Source: Actinospineispora acaciae DSM 45401 (GTDB lineage Bacteria > Actinomycetota > Actinomycetes > Mycobacteriales > Pseudonocardiaceae). From it: 64,000 nt of DNA. A program made the position numbers and the translations under genes. The stretch spans positions 1-64,000 of the forward strand of contig NZ_JIAI01000011.1 in the NCBI RefSeq assembly GCF_000620785.1, read 5' to 3'. Below the pieces are notes generated by a model that made no database searches, had not been told where the DNA came from, and was given only the letters and a program-made list of their open reading frames with translations. This document shows, one piece after another, positions 9,080 through 17,996 of the stretch; the first letter of the stretch is position 1; every line of letters begins with the position of its first letter.

Positions 9080-10447
9080 TCAGCCGTCGCTTCGCTTGTT
9101 CAACCCGTTGGCGATCGGCTGGAACAGGATGGGCAACAGCGGCAGCTGGAGGTTCAGTCCCGGCTGCGGCTCCTTGCTCGGGGTCGGCAGCAGGTCACCA
9201 CCGTTGGTCGACTCCCGCCCCGGGAGCGGACCGATGCCACCGGAGCCGGACTTGTCACCGCCGGTCAGGCCGCCGAGCCCGGGCAGCTCGGGAGCCTTCT
9301 GCTTGCTGGACTTCTCCGACGACGACCCGCGCGAGGACTCCGACGACTCGCTCGACGACGAGCTGGAGCCGCTGGACTGCTCGGACGACTTGCTCGACTT
9401 CGAAGGCGAGCTCGGCGCCACCGACTTGATCGGCGCGAGCGTGTTCTCCTTGGAGGTGCACGAGCCCTTGGCCGGCAGCGGCCCGAGCTGGTCGGAGTCG
9501 CCGGAGGTGACCTTGTCGCAGCCCTGCCGGTTGATCAGCGACTGGGCGCGGGTGCGCAGGTCCTCGAGCAGGCGCATCGAGTGGTCGGCATCGGGCTGCG
9601 CGTTCGCCGGCATCGTGGAGCGCAGCGAGTTCAGCTTCTGCTGCTGCGTCTGCGCCCAGTTGGCCAGCGCGCCCAGCTCGGCGCTGTTGTTCGTGCCCGC
9701 CGAGGACAGCCACATCCGGGAGCCGTCGGCGGTCTGCTGGTTGAAGCCCTTCAGCGCCTGGCTGATGTCCGCGCCCCGGTCGATCGTGGGGGTGGGCCCG
9801 TTGTTGAGCTGGCGCACCTCGTCGATCCGGCTGGCCGCGTAGTCGAGCTGGCGCTGAGCCTTGTTGCCCTGCCCGGGGGTGACCCCGACCAGCGCGGACT
9901 CGGTGGCCTGTTTGACGCCGTAGAGGCTGTCGCCGGGCAGCGCGTCCTGGCTGAACATGGCACCGCCGCCGGTGATGGCCAGCACGATCACGCCGGCGGC
10001 CGCGGTGATGGTCAGCTGGGCGCGCCGGTGCGGGCTCGGGCTCGCGGTCCTGGCCTTGCGCGGGAACCGGTGCCGGCCCCGACCGCGCTCGATCGGGACG
10101 ACGTTGGTGTCCTCGGGCTTGTCGTCCTCAACCGCGTCAGCGATGAGCGTCGCGTCGCCGGGAACCGTCGGCGCGTCCATCACGGTGGTCGCGTCCTCGT
10201 CGTCATTCGATGAGGTGGACGCGTCCTGCTCGGGCTGAGGGAGCATCGTCGCGGCGGCGGCCATCACCTTCGCGCGCATCCGCGCCGACGCATCGGCGTC
10301 CGGGGCCAGCGCGGCGCGGCTCTCCTTGAGTAGCGCGACGAGCTCCAGCTCACGGCGGAGTTCCTGGTCACCCGGTGGCACGGCCGCCATGCCGCGCTCT
10401 AGCGCGGCGGCGAACCGCTCGCGTCCCTGACCGTCACCCGCCGGCAT
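9080..10447 (-). CDS. DUF5667 membrane protein, probable anti-sigma factor (RsbN-like)
   Basis: 455 aa from the ATG at 10447; a GTG at 10462 is an alternative. The N-terminus (FAAALERGMAAVPPG...ELELVALLKES) resembles the sigma-binding part. One TM segment (LTITAAAGVIVLAITGGGAMF) is followed by FSQDALPGDSLYGVKQATES, the DUF5667 signature. The C-terminus is Ser/Glu/Lys-rich and probably extracytoplasmic. In Streptomyces the DUF5667 protein RsbN is the anti-sigma of BldN and is encoded next to it. The ECF sigma gene lies immediately upstream here on the same strand, so I infer the same role. Confidence 0.82.
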   Translation of the reverse strand: MPAGDGQGRERFAAALERGMAAVPPGDQELRRELELVALLKESRAALAPDADASARMRAKVMAAAATMLPQPEQDASTSSNDDEDATTVMDAPTVPGDATLIADAVEDDKPEDTNVVPIERGRGRHRFPRKARTASPSPHRRAQLTITAAAGVIVLAITGGGAMFSQDALPGDSLYGVKQATESALVGVTPGQGNKAQRQLDYAASRIDEVRQLNNGPTPTIDRGADISQALKGFNQQTADGSRMWLSSAGTNNSAELGALANWAQTQQQKLNSLRSTMPANAQPDADHSMRLLEDLRTRAQSLINRQGCDKVTSGDSDQLGPLPAKGSCTSKENTLAPIKSVAPSSPSKSSKSSEQSSGSSSSSSESSESSRGSSSEKSSKQKAPELPGLGGLTGGDKSGSGGIGPLPGRESTNGGDLLPTPSKEPQPGLNLQLPLLPILFQPIANGLNKRSDG

Positions 10448-10566
10448 GTCTGTCGTCCTCACTGCTTCACCGCGCTTACCCGACCCTGATCTACACAACG
10501 AGTCAGGAGACAGAGGGTTACGGGGGTGACGGCGTTCAGCATATCGAGTGAAGCAGTCACCAAAAC

Positions 10567-10594
10567 TGTGCGCGACGTGATCATGTCGGTTACG
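10567..10594 (-). promoter_or_regulatory. Candidate BldN-type promoter for the DUF5667 gene
   Basis: On the minus strand an exact CGTAAC (10594-10589) is followed after 16 nt by CGCACA. The published BldN consensus is CGTAAC-N16-CGTTGA, so the -35 and spacing match and the -10 matches at 3 of 6. It would drive the anti-sigma gene about 110 nt downstream. Confidence 0.35.
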
Positions 10595-10616
10595 CCCCGT
10601 ACGGGGGACGGGGCGC

Positions 10617-11615
10617 TCACCGGAGGCCTTCAGGGAGTAACTGGGCGAGACGCCGGACGGCACGGTGCTGCAGCGCCTTGACGGCGCCCTCGTTGCGTCC
10701 CATCAGCCGGGCGGTCTCGGCGACCGAGAGCCCCTGAAGGAAGCGCAGCGCTATGCATTCCTTCTGGTCGGAGTTGAGCTTGGCCACGCAGCGCAGCAGC
10801 TCCTCGTAGGTGGCACCGTCGAGGACCTGCTGTTCGGGGCCGGTGGTGCTCGGCGACAGGTCGGCGATCTCCGAGGTGGTCTGCTCCAGGCGGTAGCGGC
10901 TGGACTTGACGTGGTCGAGCACCAGGTTGCGGGCGATGGTGACGAACCAGGCGCCGATGTCGCGGCCCTGGTAGCTGACCGACCCGATCCGGCGCAGCGC
11001 GCGCAGGAAGGTCTCCGCCGTCAGGTCCTCCGCGAGCTGCCGGTCGCCGACCCGGAACAGCACGTACCGGAACACCATCTCGTGGTACCGGTCGTAGAGC
11101 TGGCCGAACGCCTCCTGGTCACCGGCCTGCGTGGCACGGACCAGGTCCCACCCGGCCAGACCGGTGCCGTCCGGGCCGGGCCCCTCGTTGCCGGCGGCGG
11201 GAGCGGAGCCGTTGTCGGGGCGTCGGGGCGTTGTGTCCACCCCATGAGCCCCGCCCACCCTGTCACCGGAGCGCGGCTCGGCGACGCGGGGCGCGGCCGG
11301 CCTGCCCCGCACCGGTCCCTGGGGTCCCGTCTGCGACGGAGCCCCCGGTCGCGCGGCCGGGGGCGTCTGGGTCGGAGCCGAGCTCCGGGGCGGGGTCTGT
11401 GCGGTGGGCCCGCCGTTGAGCGGGGGAGCCGGCACTTCGTCGGGTCGGGGGCGCGGCAGCACGGGCAGCGAGCGGCCCGGCTGGCGCCCGGTCGGCTGGC
11501 CGCTGCGCTGGGCGCCCGGGTCGGCCGACCGTGAGGTGGGGAGCTGACCAGTGATCTCCGCCTCCGAGCGTTTCTCGGAACGCAGGAGTCTCGTTGGCCT
11601 GAATGGGCGGGTCAC
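10617..11615 (-). CDS. bldN: BldN-like ECF RNA polymerase sigma factor
   Basis: About 332 aa from the GTG at 11615; a longer reading to 11774 is open but starts in poorly conserved sequence. Residues 1-135 are a Pro/Gly/Arg-rich extension, recalling the N-terminal pro-region of Streptomyces BldN. Region 2 follows: FGQLYDRYHEMVFRYVLFRV...AEDLTAETFLRALRRI...GAWFVTIARN. Region 4 closes the protein: LNSDQKECIALRFLQGLSVAETARLMGRNEGAVKALQHRAVRRL. The neighbours (DUF5667 anti-sigma on one side, glutaredoxin-rex-hemA on the other) mirror the Streptomyces bldN locus, where it controls aerial development. The symbol is by synteny and similarity. Confidence 0.8.
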   Translation of the reverse strand: MTRPFRPTRLLRSEKRSEAEITGQLPTSRSADPGAQRSGQPTGRQPGRSLPVLPRPRPDEVPAPPLNGGPTAQTPPRSSAPTQTPPAARPGAPSQTGPQGPVRGRPAAPRVAEPRSGDRVGGAHGVDTTPRRPDNGSAPAAGNEGPGPDGTGLAGWDLVRATQAGDQEAFGQLYDRYHEMVFRYVLFRVGDRQLAEDLTAETFLRALRRIGSVSYQGRDIGAWFVTIARNLVLDHVKSSRYRLEQTTSEIADLSPSTTGPEQQVLDGATYEELLRCVAKLNSDQKECIALRFLQGLSVAETARLMGRNEGAVKALQHRAVRRLAQLLPEGLR

Positions 11616-12096
11616 GATTCCCGGGGCGGGGTGCTTGCGGTGCCCCGGGTCGAGGTGACCAAGACCCGTGACTGGACCGGCCTGCTGCCGGTGGCGTTCA
11701 GCATGTGGCGCTCCCTCGGATCGACGGTGCCAGGCGGCCGTCCCCGCCTGCCCAGCCGGTCGTGCAGGGAGCATAGGGCCGACGGCTTCCGCGTTTTCAC
11801 CGCATCCCCACGTTCTTGGAATGCAGCCGGTGAACGGCCTGTAGTGGTCGTTCGGCGCGGCATTTGTGTCGTTCGGCGGTCGGCGGCGTGTCGCGTGACC
11901 GATAAGCGGGTGGTCTATGCCGATGAGTGGGGAGTTTCCGCCGATCGTCGCCGATCATGACGCCGGTTGGTTGATTACGGAGGGCAAGGACGAGGCGGTT
12001 GGTGGCGACCGGGCCCTGTGGGGTAGCTGTGAGCGGCATGTGCTGTGCGCCGGATGCCGCGCGACGCGACCGGCCCGGGCGTGTCAGACTGCCGCC
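11616..12096. other. Divergent intergenic region, sigma factor / acyl-CoA ligase
   Basis: 481 nt with no convincing gene. It holds the promoter region of the sigma factor gene on one side and of the ligase on the other. The sequence TCGTTCGGCG occurs twice (11848-11857 and 11869-11878) in direct orientation, 21 nt apart or two helical turns, which suits cooperative protein binding. Open frames crossing the gap show no family features. Confidence 0.5.
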
Positions 12097-13677
12097 GTGG
12101 CCAGCCAGCCGAACATGAGCGATGCCGGAGCCGTGCTGGGCGGGAACCTGGTGGACCTGGTCGCGGCGGCCGCCGAGCGCGGACCCGACCACCCGGCCCT
12201 GGTCGACCCGGGTCGTGGCGTGGCGCTGAGCTGGTCACACGTGCAAGCGGCCGCCGATGCCGAGGTGGCCAGGCTGCGCGCCGCCGGGGTCCGGCCGGGG
12301 GAGCGGGTGCTGGTCCGGTTGGCCCACGGCGTGCCGTTCTGCCTGGCGCTGTTCGGCGCCGTCCGGGCCGGGGCGGTGGCGGTACCCATCGGCGCGGGCG
12401 CGCCCGCGCGCGAGCTGGCCGCGATCGTCGCGGACTGCGCGCCGTCGGTGCTGGTCGCCGAGCCGGGAGACGCGGCGGTCGCCGAGGTCGCGGGCGGAGC
12501 GCGGGTGCTCGGTCCGCCGGCACTGGACGCCTCTGCCGCTGCCGGGGCGGACGTGTCGCCGGCCGGTGCCGGTGAGGACATCGCGGTGCTCGGCTACACC
12601 TCGGGCACCACCGGCGTGCCGCGCGGCGTGCGGCTGTCGCACCGGGCGCTGCTGGCGAACCGGGCTCAGATCGCACGGTTGCGCCCGGCGCCGGTCAGCC
12701 CGGCGGACCGGGTGCTGCTGCAGTTGCCGCTGTTCCACCTGTTCGGGTTGGGCGCCGGCCTGCTACAGGTGTGCTGGTCCGGGGCCACCGGCGTGCTGGT
12801 CTCCGGCGCGGACCCGGTCGAGCTGATCGACGTGATCCGGGCCGAGCGGGTGACCGTGCTGGCCGGGGTGCCGTCGCTGTACCGGTCGATGTTGCGGCTG
12901 CCGGCCGAGCGGCTGCGCGAGGAGCTGGTCACCGTGCGGCTGTGCACCACCGGCGGCGCCCCGCTCGCCCCGGAGCTGCCCACGGAGTTCGCCGAGGCCA
13001 CCGGGCTGGAGCTGTACGAGGGCTACGGGCTGACCGAGACCGGGCCGGTGCTGACCAGCACCCTGGTCGGCGGCCGGAGCAAGCCGGGTTCGGTGGGCCG
13101 CCCGCTGCCCGGCGGTTCCGAGGTGGCCGGCGTGGAGCTGCGGCTGGTGGACACGGACGGGTCGGAGGACCCCGACGACGAGGACTCCGGCGACGACGAG
13201 GACTGGGACACGGGCCAGCCGGACACCGGGCTGGTGTCGGTGCGCGGGCCGAACCTGTTCTCCGGGTACTGGCCCGACGGCGCCGGCGGTCCGGACGCGG
13301 ACGGTTGGTTCCGGACCTCGGACGTCGGCTACCTGGACGCGGACGGTGACCTGCACCTGGTGGACAGGGCCAGCGACCTGGTCATCGTGAACGGCTTCAA
13401 CGTCTACCCGCACGAGGTGGAGCAGGTGCTCGAGGAGCACCCCTCGGTGGCCGAGGCGGCGGTGATCGGGATCGCGGACCCGGCGACCGGGGAGGCGGTG
13501 AAGGCGGTGCTAGTGCCGCGCGCCGGCGCCACGCTGACCGAGGACGAGGTGCGGGCGCACTGCGCCGCGCGGTTGGCCAGGTTCAAGGTTCCCTCGGTAG
13601 TCGAGTTCGCGGACGTGCTGCCGCACTCGGCCACCGGCAAGATCACCAGGGTGGCGCTGCGGGAGGAGCGGCGATGA
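12097..13677 (+). CDS. AMP-dependent acyl-CoA synthetase (fatty acid--CoA ligase)
   Basis: 526 aa from the GTG at 12097; an ATG at 12115 is also possible. ANL-family motifs occur in order: the P-loop YTSGTTGVPRGVRLSH near residue 166, GYGLTETGPV near 308, the hinge/ribose motif GWFRTSDVGYLDADGDL, VNGFNVYPHEVEQVL and the C-terminal catalytic Lys in SATGKITR near 514. It activates a carboxylic acid as the acyl-AMP and then the CoA thioester. An acidic insert (EDPDDEDSGDDEDWD, ~residues 352-370) sits just before the hinge, where homologues usually have a short loop. It overlaps the glutaredoxin gene by 4 nt. Substrate unknown. Confidence 0.85.
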   Translation: MASQPNMSDAGAVLGGNLVDLVAAAAERGPDHPALVDPGRGVALSWSHVQAAADAEVARLRAAGVRPGERVLVRLAHGVPFCLALFGAVRAGAVAVPIGAGAPARELAAIVADCAPSVLVAEPGDAAVAEVAGGARVLGPPALDASAAAGADVSPAGAGEDIAVLGYTSGTTGVPRGVRLSHRALLANRAQIARLRPAPVSPADRVLLQLPLFHLFGLGAGLLQVCWSGATGVLVSGADPVELIDVIRAERVTVLAGVPSLYRSMLRLPAERLREELVTVRLCTTGGAPLAPELPTEFAEATGLELYEGYGLTETGPVLTSTLVGGRSKPGSVGRPLPGGSEVAGVELRLVDTDGSEDPDDEDSGDDEDWDTGQPDTGLVSVRGPNLFSGYWPDGAGGPDADGWFRTSDVGYLDADGDLHLVDRASDLVIVNGFNVYPHEVEQVLEEHPSVAEAAVIGIADPATGEAVKAVLVPRAGATLTEDEVRAHCAARLARFKVPSVVEFADVLPHSATGKITRVALREERR

Positions 13678-13931
13678 CGGCGGTGACGGTGATGACGCGG
13701 CGGGAGTGCTCGCTGTGCGAGAAGGCCGTCGACGCGGTGCGCCGGATCTGCGGTGAGTTCGACGGCGTGCGATGGGAGACCGTGGACATCGACACCGACG
13801 CCGAGCTGCGCGCCGAGTACGGCGACCGGATACCGGTGGTGTTGATCGACGGCAAGGAGCACGGGTACTTCGCCGTGGAGGAGGACCGGTTCAGGGCGGC
13901 GCTGGCCCGCCTGGCCGCCGCCGGGGGCTGA
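13674..13931 (+). CDS. Glutaredoxin family protein
   Basis: 85 aa. Thioredoxin-fold redox protein with MTRRECSLCEKA, an active CxxC at about residues 12-15, and the cis-Pro segment RIPVVLIDG. Homologues (mycobacterial Rv0508; the Streptomyces gene next to rex) lie immediately upstream of the haem operon, as here. The start overlaps the ligase stop (ATGA), so the two are probably translationally coupled. A thiol-disulphide role is expected; the partner is unknown. Confidence 0.85.
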   Translation: MTAVTVMTRRECSLCEKAVDAVRRICGEFDGVRWETVDIDTDAELRAEYGDRIPVVLIDGKEHGYFAVEEDRFRAALARLAAAGG

Positions 13932-14000
13932 GCATTACCGATCGCTGACGGTATCGCCCGCAAGCCTGGAAACGACCGCCGACCTGGTAAAACCGGGTTC

Positions 14001-15617
14001 ATGACGGACACTCGCGCGCCCGCCGAGGCGCCGCTGCGGTTGCCGGCGGGGCAGGCCATCGGCGTCGTGGTGCTCGCGTTCGCGGCCGCCATCGGGGTGG
14101 GGCACCTGGTCGCGGGCGTGGTCAGCCCGCTGTCCTCGCCGTTTCAGGCGGTGGCCGACGCGGTGGTGCGGCTGGCCCCGTCGCCGCTGGTCGAGTTCGG
14201 CAAGTCGCTGGCGCTGCCCGGGCTGCCGGCGGGGCGGGCGGACAAGGTCGGGCTGTTGGTCGGCGTCGGCGTCGTGCTGTTGGGAGTCGCGGTGGCCGCC
14301 GGCTTGGCCTCACGGGCGAGTGCCCGGCCGGCGCGGTGGGCTCTGGTGGTGCTGGGGCTGGTGGGGCTCGCGGCGGTGTTCTCCTCGCCGGTGTTCGCGC
14401 TGGCCGACCTGGTGGCGCCGTTGGCCGCGATGGGCGCCGGGTTGTGGTCGCTGCGCTGGCTGCACGAGCGGGCCATGGCGGACGCGCTGACCGGTGTGTC
14501 GGAATCCGCGACTCACCCTGACAAAATCCCCGACTCGCGGGCGGTTGGGACGGCGGGGGTCACGCGGCGGGGGGTTCTCGTGGGTGTGGGGGCGGTGGGG
14601 GCCGGGGTTGGGGGGTATCTGCTGGGGGCTGGGGCGGATGTTAGCGGTGGGGCTGGTGGGGAGTTGGTGGCGCGGTTGCGGGGGGCGAGCCGGGCGGGGG
14701 CGGTGCCGGTGGGGGCGGACTTCGCGGGGTTGGGGACGCCGACGTTTTTGACGGCGAACGCGGACTTCTACCGGATCGACACCGCGCTGCGGCTGCCGGT
14801 CACCTCGGCGGCCGACTGGTCGATGCGGGTGCACGGGATGGTGGAGCGCGAGCTGGTGCTGTCCTACGCGGATCTGTTGCGCCGTCCGCTGGTGGAGCGG
14901 CCGGTGACGCTGGCCTGCGTGTCCAACGAGGTGGGCGGCGACCTGATTTCGACGGCCAATTTCGTCGGCGTGGAGCTGCGGCCGTTGCTGCTGGAGGCGG
15001 GCGTGCGGCCGGGCGCGGACCAGCTGCTGTCCACCAGCCAGGACGGCTGGACCGCCGGCACCCCGACCGACGTGCTGCTGGAGCCGGACCGGGGCGCGCT
15101 GCTCGCGCTGGGCATGAACGGCGAGCCGCTGCCGCTGGAGCACGGCTTCCCGGTGCGGATGGTGGTGCCGGGGCTGTACGGGTACGTCTCGGCCACCAAG
15201 TGGCTGGCCGACCTGGAGCTGACCACGTTCGAGGACGCGCAGGCGTACTGGCTGCGGCGCGGCTGGGCGAAGCTGGCGCCGATCAAGACCCAGTCCCGGA
15301 TCGACCGCCCGCGCTCGGGCGACTCGGTGCCCGCCGGGCCGCTCACGGTGGCCGGGATTGCCTGGGCGCAGCACCGTGGGGTGTCCGGGGTGGAGGTCCG
15401 GGTGGACGGCGGCCCCTGGCAGCCCGCCGTGCTGAGCACCGAGGTGGGCCGCGACACCTGGCGGATGTGGCGGGCCGACCTGACGCTGCCGCCCGGCCCG
15501 CACCGGATCCAGTCGCGCGCCACCGATGCCACCGGGGTGCCGCAGACCGAGGCGATCGCGTCGCCGGTGCCCGACGGCGCCACCGGGTACCCGGAGATCT
15601 CCGTGAGCGCTCGCTAG
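14001..15617 (+). CDS. Membrane-anchored molybdopterin-dependent oxidoreductase (sulphite oxidase family)
   Basis: 538 aa. The N-terminal ~165 residues form about five TM segments. A twin-Arg-like segment VTRRGVLVGVGAVG follows, then the Mo-pterin fold from ~residue 250, with FYRIDTALRLP, VTLACVSNEVGGDLI holding the Mo-ligand Cys (~305), DGWTAGTP, GMNGEPLPLEHGFPVRMVVPGLYG and a C-terminal Ig-like dimerisation domain. This matches actinobacterial TM-YedY/sulphite oxidase-type proteins, with the catalytic domain outside the membrane. Residues ~166-180 (SATHPDKIPDSR) are encoded by a copy of the 22-nt repeat inserted in the linker, and the next ~70 codons are strongly G-ending. Electron acceptor and substrate unknown. 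Confidence 0.85.
   Translation: MTDTRAPAEAPLRLPAGQAIGVVVLAFAAAIGVGHLVAGVVSPLSSPFQAVADAVVRLAPSPLVEFGKSLALPGLPAGRADKVGLLVGVGVVLLGVAVAAGLASRASARPARWALVVLGLVGLAAVFSSPVFALADLVAPLAAMGAGLWSLRWLHERAMADALTGVSESATHPDKIPDSRAVGTAGVTRRGVLVGVGAVGAGVGGYLLGAGADVSGGAGGELVARLRGASRAGAVPVGADFAGLGTPTFLTANADFYRIDTALRLPVTSAADWSMRVHGMVERELVLSYADLLRRPLVERPVTLACVSNEVGGDLISTANFVGVELRPLLLEAGVRPGADQLLSTSQDGWTAGTPTDVLLEPDRGALLALGMNGEPLPLEHGFPVRMVVPGLYGYVSATKWLADLELTTFEDAQAYWLRRGWAKLAPIKTQSRIDRPRSGDSVPAGPLTVAGIAWAQHRGVSGVEVRVDGGPWQPAVLSTEVGRDTWRMWRADLTLPPGPHRIQSRATDATGVPQTEAIASPVPDGATGYPEISVSAR
14496..14540 (-). repeat. GAGTCG repeat R1 (two 22-nt units, minus orientation)
   Basis: Read on the minus strand, two adjacent 22-nt units start GAGTCGGGGATTTTGTCAG and GAGTCGCGGATTCC. 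The repeat lies in frame inside the molybdo-oxidoreductase gene and encodes SATHPDKIPDSR in the linker before the twin-Arg segment. Unit period and core match the other five loci. Confidence 0.85.
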
Positions 15618-15742
15618 AAACAGGCGCCGGCGCGGCCGTCGCGTGATCGGGGAGACACACCCAACACCCGTTGGAGTGCGCAAGCTATCCGCAGGTCAGC
15701 GACTTGCGGGCCGATCTTCAGGCCGGTTTCAAGATCGCTACT

Positions 15743-15760
15743 TTGTGCCTGCGTTCACAA
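15743..15760. promoter_or_regulatory. Rex operator (ROP) upstream of rex
   Basis: TTGTGCCTGCGTTCACAA matches the Rex operator TTGTGAA-N4-TTCACAA; the right arm is perfect and the left has 5 of 7. It lies 150 nt before the rex start, so NADH-sensitive autoregulation of rex-hemACD is expected, as in Streptomyces coelicolor. Confidence 0.75.
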
Positions 15761-15909
15761 GCGGCTACCGTAGTCGCCGACGCTACGACATGGACGGCGA
15801 CCTGCCGGTCGGGCACCCGCGGACAGCGCCACAACCTGGGCGCCGCGACCGAGCCATCGACCCAGTGTCGGCGCGCAGACCAGCCGTAAGGATTCGAGGA
15901 GAAGCCAGC

Positions 15910-16653
15910 GTGACGTTGCATCCGCAGGCCGATCCGGCTGAGTCGGAACCGGCCCGCGCCGCCGCTGACCGAGCGATCCCGGAGGCGACGGTCGCTCGGC
16001 TGGCGGTCTACCTGCGCGTGCTGGGCGACTTGGCGCGGACCGGCGGGATGCCCGGGGTGGTCACGGTGTCCAGTGAGGACCTGGCCGCGGCGGCCGGGGT
16101 GAACTCGGCGAAGCTGCGCAAGGACCTGTCCTACATCGGCTCGAACGGCACCCGCGGCGTCGGCTACGAGGTGACCCGGCTGGTCCAGCAGATCGAGCAC
16201 ACCCTCGGGCTGACCCAGCGGCACGGGGTCGCGCTGGTCGGGGTCGGGAACCTCGGCCACGCGCTGGCCGGCTACAGCGGGTTCGCCAACCGCGGCTTCC
16301 CGCTGCGCGCGCTGTTCGACGTCGATCCCGACCTGGTCGGCATCCACATCGCCGGCATCCTGGTCGAGCACGCCGACCGGATCCCGGAGCTGTGCGTGCA
16401 GCGCGGGGTGACCATCGGCGTGATCGCCACCCCCGGCCCGGCCGCGCAGAAGGTGTGCGACCAGCTGGTCGGCGGCGGCGTTCGGTCCATCCTGAACTTC
16501 GCCCCGGTGGTCCTGCAGGTGCCCGACGAGGTCGAGGTGCGCAAGGTGGACCTGGCGGTGGAGATGCAGATCCTGTCCTTCCACGTTGCCCGCCGGCACG
16601 GGGAGACCCTCCCCGAGGTCGCCGGGAACGGCACCGGGGTGATGCCGCGATGA
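15910..16653 (+). CDS. rex: Redox-sensing transcriptional repressor Rex
   Basis: 247 aa from the GTG at 15910, preceded by GAGGAG at a good distance. The N-terminal winged helix reads IPEATVARLAVYLRVL...VSSEDLAAAAGVNSAKLRKDLSYIGSNGTRGVGY. The NADH-binding Rossmann domain starts VALVGVGNLGHALAGY near residue 107 and includes LFDVDPDLVG. The family binds its operator when NAD+ is high and lets go on NADH. It is first in an operon with hemA and hemC (ATGA overlap), and an operator-like site lies upstream. Length and order match SCO3320. Confidence 0.95.
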   Translation: MTLHPQADPAESEPARAAADRAIPEATVARLAVYLRVLGDLARTGGMPGVVTVSSEDLAAAAGVNSAKLRKDLSYIGSNGTRGVGYEVTRLVQQIEHTLGLTQRHGVALVGVGNLGHALAGYSGFANRGFPLRALFDVDPDLVGIHIAGILVEHADRIPELCVQRGVTIGVIATPGPAAQKVCDQLVGGGVRSILNFAPVVLQVPDEVEVRKVDLAVEMQILSFHVARRHGETLPEVAGNGTGVMPR

Positions 16654-17996
16654 GCGTCCTCGTGGTCGGGCTGTCGCACCGCAGCGCCCCTGTCGACGTC
16701 CTGGAACGCGCCTCGGTGTCCGCGCAGGACGTACCGAAGCTCCTCGACGAGCTCATTCGGGCCGGCGCGACCAGTGAAATCCTCGTGCTCTCCACCTGCA
16801 ACCGCGTCGAGGTCTACGCGGTGGTGGAGACGTTCCACGGCGGGCTCGCCGACGTCTCCGGGGTGCTGGCCAGGCACGCCGGCAGCGACGTCGGCTCACT
16901 GTCCCGTCACCTGTACGTGCACTACGCGGCGTCCGCGGTGGAGCACCTGTTCTCGGTGGCCGCCGGGCTGGACTCGATGGTCATCGGTGAGGCGCAGATC
17001 CTCGGCCAGCTTCGTACCGCGTACAACGCCGCGATCGAGGCGGGCACCGTCGGCCGGGTGATGCACGAGGTGGCCCAGCAGGCGCTGCGGGTGGGCAAGC
17101 GCGCGCACACCGAGACCGGCATCGACGCAGCCGGCGCCTCGGTGGTGTCCGAGGCGCTGGTGGACGCCGACGCGACGCTCGGCGGGCTGGCCGGCCGCCG
17201 CGCGCTGGTGGTCGGCGCCGGTTCGATGGGCGCGCTGGCCGCCGCGCAGCTGCGCCGCGCCGGGGTGTCCGAGCTGACGGTGGCCAACCGCACCCCCGAC
17301 CGGGCTGCCCGACTGGCCGCCGCGCAGACCGCCGAGGGCCTGCCGTCCCGTGCCGTCGGCCTGGACCGGCTGGCCGCCGAGATCGAGCTGGCCGACCTGG
17401 TGGTCACCTGCACCGGCGCGGTGGGCACGGTGCTCACCGCCGACATGGTCGCCGAGGCGGTCGCGCGCCGAGCCGGACGGCCGCTGGTGATCTGCGACCT
17501 CGGGCTGCCCAGGGACGTGGACAAGGCGGTGGCCGAGCTGGTCACCGTCGTCGACCTGGCCACCCTCAACGAACGCCTCGGCGACCGGATCGAAGGCGAC
17601 ACGGTCAAGGCGGCCCGCCAGATCGTCGCCGACGAGGTGGCTGCCTACCTGTCAGCGCAGCGCTCCGCCGAGGTCACCCCCACGGTGACCGCGCTGCGCC
17701 GGCGCGCCGCCGAGGTGGTGGACGCCGAGCTGCTGCGGCTGGCCGGCCGGCTCCCCGAGCTGGACCCCGCGGTCCGCGACGAGCTGACCAGAACCGTCCG
17801 CCGCGTGGTGGACAAGCTGCTGCACACCCCGACCGTGCGGGTCAAGCAACTGGCCGAGGCGCCGGGCGGGGACACCTACGCCGAGGCGCTGCGCGAGCTG
17901 TTCGGGCTCGACCCGCAGGCACCCGCCGCCGTGGCCGCCGCCAGAGGAACGGCCGGCGTGCCCCTTGACCAGATTCCCCAGGACGGTGTCCATTGA
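16650..17996 (+). CDS. hemA: Glutamyl-tRNA reductase
   Basis: 448 aa. First committed step of C5-pathway haem synthesis: NADPH reduction of Glu-tRNA to glutamate-1-semialdehyde. The catalytic Cys50 lies in LSTCNRVEVYAV. VAAGLDSMVIGEAQILGQ is the family signature, the NADPH domain starts ALVVGAGSMGALAA, and the C-terminal dimerisation helix is complete. The ATG at 16650 overlaps the rex stop by 4 nt. Co-transcription with rex places haem synthesis under redox control. Confidence 0.97.
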   Translation: MSVLVVGLSHRSAPVDVLERASVSAQDVPKLLDELIRAGATSEILVLSTCNRVEVYAVVETFHGGLADVSGVLARHAGSDVGSLSRHLYVHYAASAVEHLFSVAAGLDSMVIGEAQILGQLRTAYNAAIEAGTVGRVMHEVAQQALRVGKRAHTETGIDAAGASVVSEALVDADATLGGLAGRRALVVGAGSMGALAAAQLRRAGVSELTVANRTPDRAARLAAAQTAEGLPSRAVGLDRLAAEIELADLVVTCTGAVGTVLTADMVAEAVARRAGRPLVICDLGLPRDVDKAVAELVTVVDLATLNERLGDRIEGDTVKAARQIVADEVAAYLSAQRSAEVTPTVTALRRRAAEVVDAELLRLAGRLPELDPAVRDELTRTVRRVVDKLLHTPTVRVKQLAEAPGGDTYAEALRELFGLDPQAPAAVAAARGTAGVPLDQIPQDGVH

